From NCBI GenBank assembly GCA_948517135.1, contig CAORJJ010000027.1, positions 12,830-22,364 of the forward strand: a DNA stretch of 9,535 bases, in the 5' to 3' direction. This document shows, piece by piece, positions 5,782-9,535 of this stretch. This DNA is from an uncultured Clostridia bacterium (lineage in GTDB: Bacteria; Bacillota; Clostridia; TANB77; CAG-508). The notes beneath the pieces were generated by a model that did not search any database, was not told the origin of the DNA, and was given only the letters and a program-made list of their open reading frames with translations. Made by a program: the position numbers and the translations under genes. Within the stretch, counting starts at the first letter, position 1. Each line of letters starts with the position of its first letter.

Positions 5782-8118
5782 TTACTTTTTTAAATCTACA
5801 TCATATTCATATACAAATACATCTTTAGATTTTGGTAAAATTAAATTTTTGCTTTCTGTAAAATAATTATTAGTTCTAAATTTATTTTTTCCAATTAATT
5901 TGAATTCTAATTTTTTGCAATCTATTAATACACTTGATGACAAATCCATTCCAAGTGGAAGTGTTTGATTATTATTATCATAAAAAATTATATTAGAATA
6001 ATATAATAATGGTAATCCTTCCTTAACATTTAATTTTATAAGATTTAAAGCACCTTCACCATCATCTTCATATTCTTCTAATGCTTTTTCCTCGTTTAAA
6101 TTATATACTTCAAAAGCCTGCTCATCAATTTGTTCTGTAATTTGAGATACTTTGTATAATGAAAAATCATACTCAGCTTTTCCTTTTGGAATAGCTCCTT
6201 CTATAAAAGATATTGTACTTTGCAATTTTTCTGTAAAGTCAAAAACATCAATCTTCTTATTTACATTTAATATTTTAAACTTACTCTTCTCATTTTCTCT
6301 ATGCCCTCTATTTCCAATATATTTTATTGTTGTATCATCAGAAATATTTCCAAAAATATCAAATGTCTCATTATCTATATAAAGTCTATTATTATCAAAT
6401 TGTTCTTTTAAGTCCTCTAATGTCTCTTCAATAGCATCTTTATCTAAATTATTTCTTCTAAGCATATTAAGTATTGAAAGAACTTCTGTATTTGCTAAGA
6501 ATACACTATCCATCTCTTCTTTTGATAATTTTTTTCTTTGAATAGTATCTACTTTAGCTCCTAAATCTTCAAAATCAGACTCTATATTAAATGATTTCTT
6601 TAAAACATTTTTATTTTCAGATCTTTCTTGATCATTTCCCATTTCAAGACTTAGTCTTTCATCTTTATTTGAGTATTTCCAAAAGTCAAAAATGCTTTTT
6701 CTATGTTTATCTATTTCTTCAATATATAATGTTGCATTTTTTACTTTCGAAATTAGATTTTCTAATTTTAATCTTTGAGCTTTTAAGTCTTGACTTAAAT
6801 TTTTATAATTTTTTTCACCTTTTTCATACAATGAATATATTGTAACTAAATCTTCAATTGTATAGAATTTCTTTTCCTTAAAAGCTACACTTGTTGGATC
6901 TATATTAACTTTTTTAGAAATTTCGTTTTCTTCATCTTTTCTTGTTAAACTATTTTCTAAATCTTGATCATCTTTTATTTTTTTATTTATTTTTGAAGAT
7001 TTAAAGAAGTACTTTACTTTTCCTATAAAAGTTTTTTTGTATTCTAAATATGTAGAAATCTCTTTTTGCTTCACTAAATATTCATCTTCTTTTATCTTTA
7101 CAGCTTCTTTTACACCTGAAAGTTCTTTTTCTAATTCTTCTATTTGATCATTTTGAGTTTTAATCTCTTCTTCTGCTACTCTAATTTCACTTTTTATAAA
7201 ATCAGTTAACATTTCATAAGTAAGCCTTGTTTGCCCCATATATAATTCCAAACCATTATTACTATCAATTCTAGTTATAAAATTAAAATGATTTTTTATT
7301 TCTGTTTGCATTATAAATAAGGCTTTCATTAATTTATAAAATTTTAATGCTTCTTCTCTATTTGATAATTTAATTTTATATGTACTTTTTACTTTATCAT
7401 AAACATATGTATCTCCAGTTATTTGCAAAGATAAACTATTCTTTTTATCATATACTTCAAAAGATAATGCCCAATGTTTTGTAAATAACCACAAATAATT
7501 TTCTAAATCTGCAATTTCTGTTCTATTTAAAAACTGTTCAGAATAATTTATTGCATTTATTGGTACATATATTTGAGGAACATTTTGTGCTTTCTTTTTA
7601 GCATACTCAAGCTTCATTTTTAATAGATAAAAGAACTCTGAAAATGTTTCTTCTTTTGTACAAACTAGCATAAAATACATTCCTGTTGCTTCAGAATAGT
7701 AAATTTGCCATAAGTGGTCTTTATTATATTTTACTCTAAATGGTTCCTTTTTATCTAACTCTTTTTGAATATTAACAATATTTTCTATATCTGGAATAGA
7801 AATTTTATCTAACATTCTTAAAAAGGTAGTATATTTCTGAATATCTTCTTCATTTTCTGCTGGAAGAATATACTTGAATAAAGGCATGGCTTTAGCGTAT
7901 TTTTCTTTTAATGGGTCGGTTCTTAGACAAGGTGTAAATAATATTTCTATTTTATCGATTGGAACATATCTAAAAACTCTATGATCTTTATCATTATTTA
8001 ACCTAGAAACATTATAGTTTAATGGCTCATATTCAATTATCTCTTCAGGGATTTTCTCTAAGTCTAAATTCAAATATTTTAATTTCTTTTGTAAATCGCC
8101 TTTTGTAATTTTATCCAC
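5782..8118 (-). CDS. Large coiled-coil protein of unknown function between helD and deoB
   Basis: I do not recognise this 778-residue protein. It is charged, lysine- and glutamate-rich, with no signal peptide and no convincing membrane helix, so probably cytoplasmic. Rough layout: a mixed alpha/beta N-terminal region to about residue 300 containing aromatic-rich segments (HLWQIYYSEATGMYFMLVC near 135-153, YLWLFTKHWALSF near 208-220); a coiled coil at about 306-360, then a basic stretch (KVKYFFKSSKINKK, 367-380); more helices at about 445-490 and 555-575; and a beta-rich C-terminal region. No Walker, nuclease or zinc motif is seen. The longest frame starts at an ATG at 8160 with no ribosome site. 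AAGGAG at 8133-8128, nine bases before a GTG at 8118, and a possible promoter whose transcript would begin after 8160 favour the GTG. It follows the helicase in the same direction and may work with it, which is inference from position only. Confidence 0.75.
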   Translation of the reverse strand: MDKITKGDLQKKLKYLNLDLEKIPEEIIEYEPLNYNVSRLNNDKDHRVFRYVPIDKIEILFTPCLRTDPLKEKYAKAMPLFKYILPAENEEDIQKYTTFLRMLDKISIPDIENIVNIQKELDKKEPFRVKYNKDHLWQIYYSEATGMYFMLVCTKEETFSEFFYLLKMKLEYAKKKAQNVPQIYVPINAINYSEQFLNRTEIADLENYLWLFTKHWALSFEVYDKKNSLSLQITGDTYVYDKVKSTYKIKLSNREEALKFYKLMKALFIMQTEIKNHFNFITRIDSNNGLELYMGQTRLTYEMLTDFIKSEIRVAEEEIKTQNDQIEELEKELSGVKEAVKIKEDEYLVKQKEISTYLEYKKTFIGKVKYFFKSSKINKKIKDDQDLENSLTRKDEENEISKKVNIDPTSVAFKEKKFYTIEDLVTIYSLYEKGEKNYKNLSQDLKAQRLKLENLISKVKNATLYIEEIDKHRKSIFDFWKYSNKDERLSLEMGNDQERSENKNVLKKSFNIESDFEDLGAKVDTIQRKKLSKEEMDSVFLANTEVLSILNMLRRNNLDKDAIEETLEDLKEQFDNNRLYIDNETFDIFGNISDDTTIKYIGNRGHRENEKSKFKILNVNKKIDVFDFTEKLQSTISFIEGAIPKGKAEYDFSLYKVSQITEQIDEQAFEVYNLNEEKALEEYEDDGEGALNLIKLNVKEGLPLLYYSNIIFYDNNNQTLPLGMDLSSSVLIDCKKLEFKLIGKNKFRTNNYFTESKNLILPKSKDVFVYEYDVDLKK

Positions 8119-8150
8119 AACCCATTTCTCCTTTTTATAAATATATGGAA

Positions 8151-8178
8151 AGTATATCATATAAATTTTAATTTGAAT
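8151..8178 (-). promoter_or_regulatory. Possible internal promoter before the 778-aa gene
   Basis: On the minus strand an extended -10 box, TGATATACT (8159-8151), follows a weak -35 candidate ATTCAA (8178-8173) at 16 bases. If used, transcription would start near 8145, downstream of the ATG at 8160, in line with the GTG start at 8118. Confidence 0.4.
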
Positions 8179-8196
8179 AGTTTAATTTATAAAATT

Positions 8197-9535
8197 TTAA
8201 TTTAATATTTTACTAATTTTTTCAGTATAAAAAACATCTAATTTACTCATCGCTCTAGTAATTGCAACATATAGTAATTTTATATCTAATACATTATTTT
8301 GATATTTTTCACTATTTACATTGAATAAAATTACACTATCAAATTCTAAACCTTTTGCTAAGTATGAAGGAACAATTGAAATTCCCGCATTATACTCTGA
8401 ATCTTTACTTTGAATTAATTTTACATTTTTATTATATTTTTCAATTTTCTTTTTAATATTTTTACATTCATTTATATCTTTTCCTATTATTGCAATAGAT
8501 TTAAAACCAGAATCAATATATTCATCGATTTTCTTAGCACATTCTTTTACAATTTTATCTTCTGATTTTAGTTTTGTTATATGAATAGAATCTTTTCCTT
8601 CAATAACAGGTTTTCCCTTTATTATAAACTGTTTTTCAAAATCTGGTAATTTATCTATAACTTCATTTGCCTTATTCATAATCTCTTTTGTTGTTCTATA
8701 AGTTTTCTCTAAAGTTGTGTAAATTGCTTCTCCATTTGGAAATTCTATATCTATAAATTTTTTCCAATTTTCAATTCCTCTATATGAATGAACTCCTTGA
8801 GCTATATCTCCTAATATTGTCATAGAATTACTTTTTAAAATTGTTTTTAAAGTACTAAATTGGAATTCTCCATAATCTTGTGCTTCATCAATAATAACAT
8901 GTCTCAAATTTTTCTTAATCTTTGATCCATAAATTTTATAGTGAATATAAATTATTGGTGCCAAATCTTCAAATGCTATTTCTTTTTTATTAAGATTCTT
9001 TAATGTATTTTTTACTAAATATTCAGCTAAAATCTTATTATCAATTTTGTCATAAATATAATTTTCAATAAAATCTTTATAGTATTCTACACAATCCTTT
9101 TTTCTAATTTCATTAAAATATATATCTACAACTTTTATATTATCATTATATATTTTTTTAAGTAAGTCCTCTGTTTCCTCAAAAATTTCAATTCTTTTTA
9201 ATCTCTTATCATCTTCACTTATTGTATCATCTTGCAACATTCTATTTATTTTAAATTTTCTTTTTGCTGTAATTGCTTCTACAATTGTATCTTTGTTATT
9301 TCTTATTTTTGAAAATACATGCTTTTTTACTTCTTCAATTCTTCTTTCAAACTCTAAGTCCTTATAATTTTCTGTAAATAATTTCTTTATATTTTCATAT
9401 CTCATTATTCTAATATTTTCTATAATAAAATCTTTCTGAGGTAAATAATTATCTTCTACTTGTTTTAAATATCCATCTACAATATTTTTAAATTCTATTG
9501 ATGATTTTAATTTTGATTCTTTTATAATAGTATCT
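8197..9535 (-). CDS. HelD-like superfamily 1 (UvrD/Rep-type) helicase, C-terminal part (5' end outside window)
   Basis: The visible 445 residues are the C-terminal part of an SF1 ATPase. Motifs in visible-fragment numbering: Walker B IIDEAQD (D216-E217, D220), motif III MTILGDIAQG (Q246), motif IV-like TYRTT (about 278-282), motif V KGLEFDSV (394-401) and motif VI YVAITRA (422-428). The DEAQDYGEFQ and SMTILGD-Q-SYRG-E-W segments, and the upstream SSIEFKNIVDGYL...RRIEEVKKH region, resemble HelD, which binds RNA polymerase and releases stalled complexes, more than UvrD or PcrA. The frame stays open through 9405-9535, adding 43 residues before the first in-window ATG (9405), which has no ribosome site and lies inside a conserved region. 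The gene is therefore truncated by the window edge. Walker A and the N-terminal domain are outside, so HelD against another SF1 helicase cannot be fully settled. It leads a leftward run with the 778-aa gene and deoB. Confidence 0.87.
   Translation of the reverse strand, partial: DTIIKESKLKSSIEFKNIVDGYLKQVEDNYLPQKDFIIENIRIMRYENIKKLFTENYKDLEFERRIEEVKKHVFSKIRNNKDTIVEAITAKRKFKINRMLQDDTISEDDKRLKRIEIFEETEDLLKKIYNDNIKVVDIYFNEIRKKDCVEYYKDFIENYIYDKIDNKILAEYLVKNTLKNLNKKEIAFEDLAPIIYIHYKIYGSKIKKNLRHVIIDEAQDYGEFQFSTLKTILKSNSMTILGDIAQGVHSYRGIENWKKFIDIEFPNGEAIYTTLEKTYRTTKEIMNKANEVIDKLPDFEKQFIIKGKPVIEGKDSIHITKLKSEDKIVKECAKKIDEYIDSGFKSIAIIGKDINECKNIKKKIEKYNKNVKLIQSKDSEYNAGISIVPSYLAKGLEFDSVILFNVNSEKYQNNVLDIKLLYVAITRAMSKLDVFYTEKISKILN

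Noticed and set aside
6152..6845. Plus-strand frames of 76 and 84 codons inside the 778-aa gene
   Set aside because: Antisense shadows in AT-rich coding DNA, phenylalanine/leucine-rich by complement of lysine/glutamate codons, with no ribosome site.
1..9535. CRISPR array, insertion sequence or toxin-antitoxin pair
   Set aside because: No regularly spaced repeats, transposase motifs, terminal inverted repeats or paired small genes of that kind were seen.

Overview
The window is AT-rich (by eye well under 35% G+C) with short intergenic regions, strong AGGAGG-type ribosome binding sites, sigma-A-type promoters with 17-bp spacers, and a CCA-encoding tRNA. Together with an iron-type alcohol dehydrogenase and radical SAM enzymes, this points to an anaerobic, low-GC Firmicute, most likely a clostridial (gut-type) bacterium. 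No species can be named from the sequence alone.

Left part (1-4377) is a patchwork of single genes that looks accessory. It holds, in order: the 5' end of a leftward gene (1-52); a small rightward zinc-ribbon protein (203-424); a leftward YqhD/BDH-type NAD(P)H-dependent alcohol dehydrogenase (468-1640); and a rightward 141-aa protein built from two copies of one motif (1809-2234), visibly richer in G+C than its neighbours and closed by a GC-rich terminator. Then come a 55-codon relic of a short-chain dehydrogenase (2301-2468, leftward) and a promoter driving two overlapping, paralogous radical SAM genes (2550-3452 and 3430-4302). The radical SAM pair is the best candidate for an undescribed system: two enzymes of similar size, translationally coupled, each with a CxxxCxxC cluster site and three further conserved cysteines, with no recognisable partner or substrate in the window.

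Right part (4378-9535) is all leftward and looks like core genome. A tRNA-Leu(CAA) faces the radical SAM pair with its 3' end. Next is a three-gene run in transcription order: a HelD-like superfamily 1 helicase (8197-9535, 5' end outside the window), a 778-aa coiled-coil protein of unknown function (5782-8118), and phosphopentomutase DeoB (4584-5759), followed at once by a terminator. The change from patchwork to compact core genes at the tRNA 3' end fits a tRNA-associated insertion hotspot, although no attachment repeat or integrase is visible here.

Several starts are set here from ribosome binding sites and differ from the longest open frame: adh (1640), the second radical SAM gene (3430), deoB (5759) and the 778-aa protein (GTG at 8118). 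The helicase frame is open to the right edge and is not a complete 402-aa gene.
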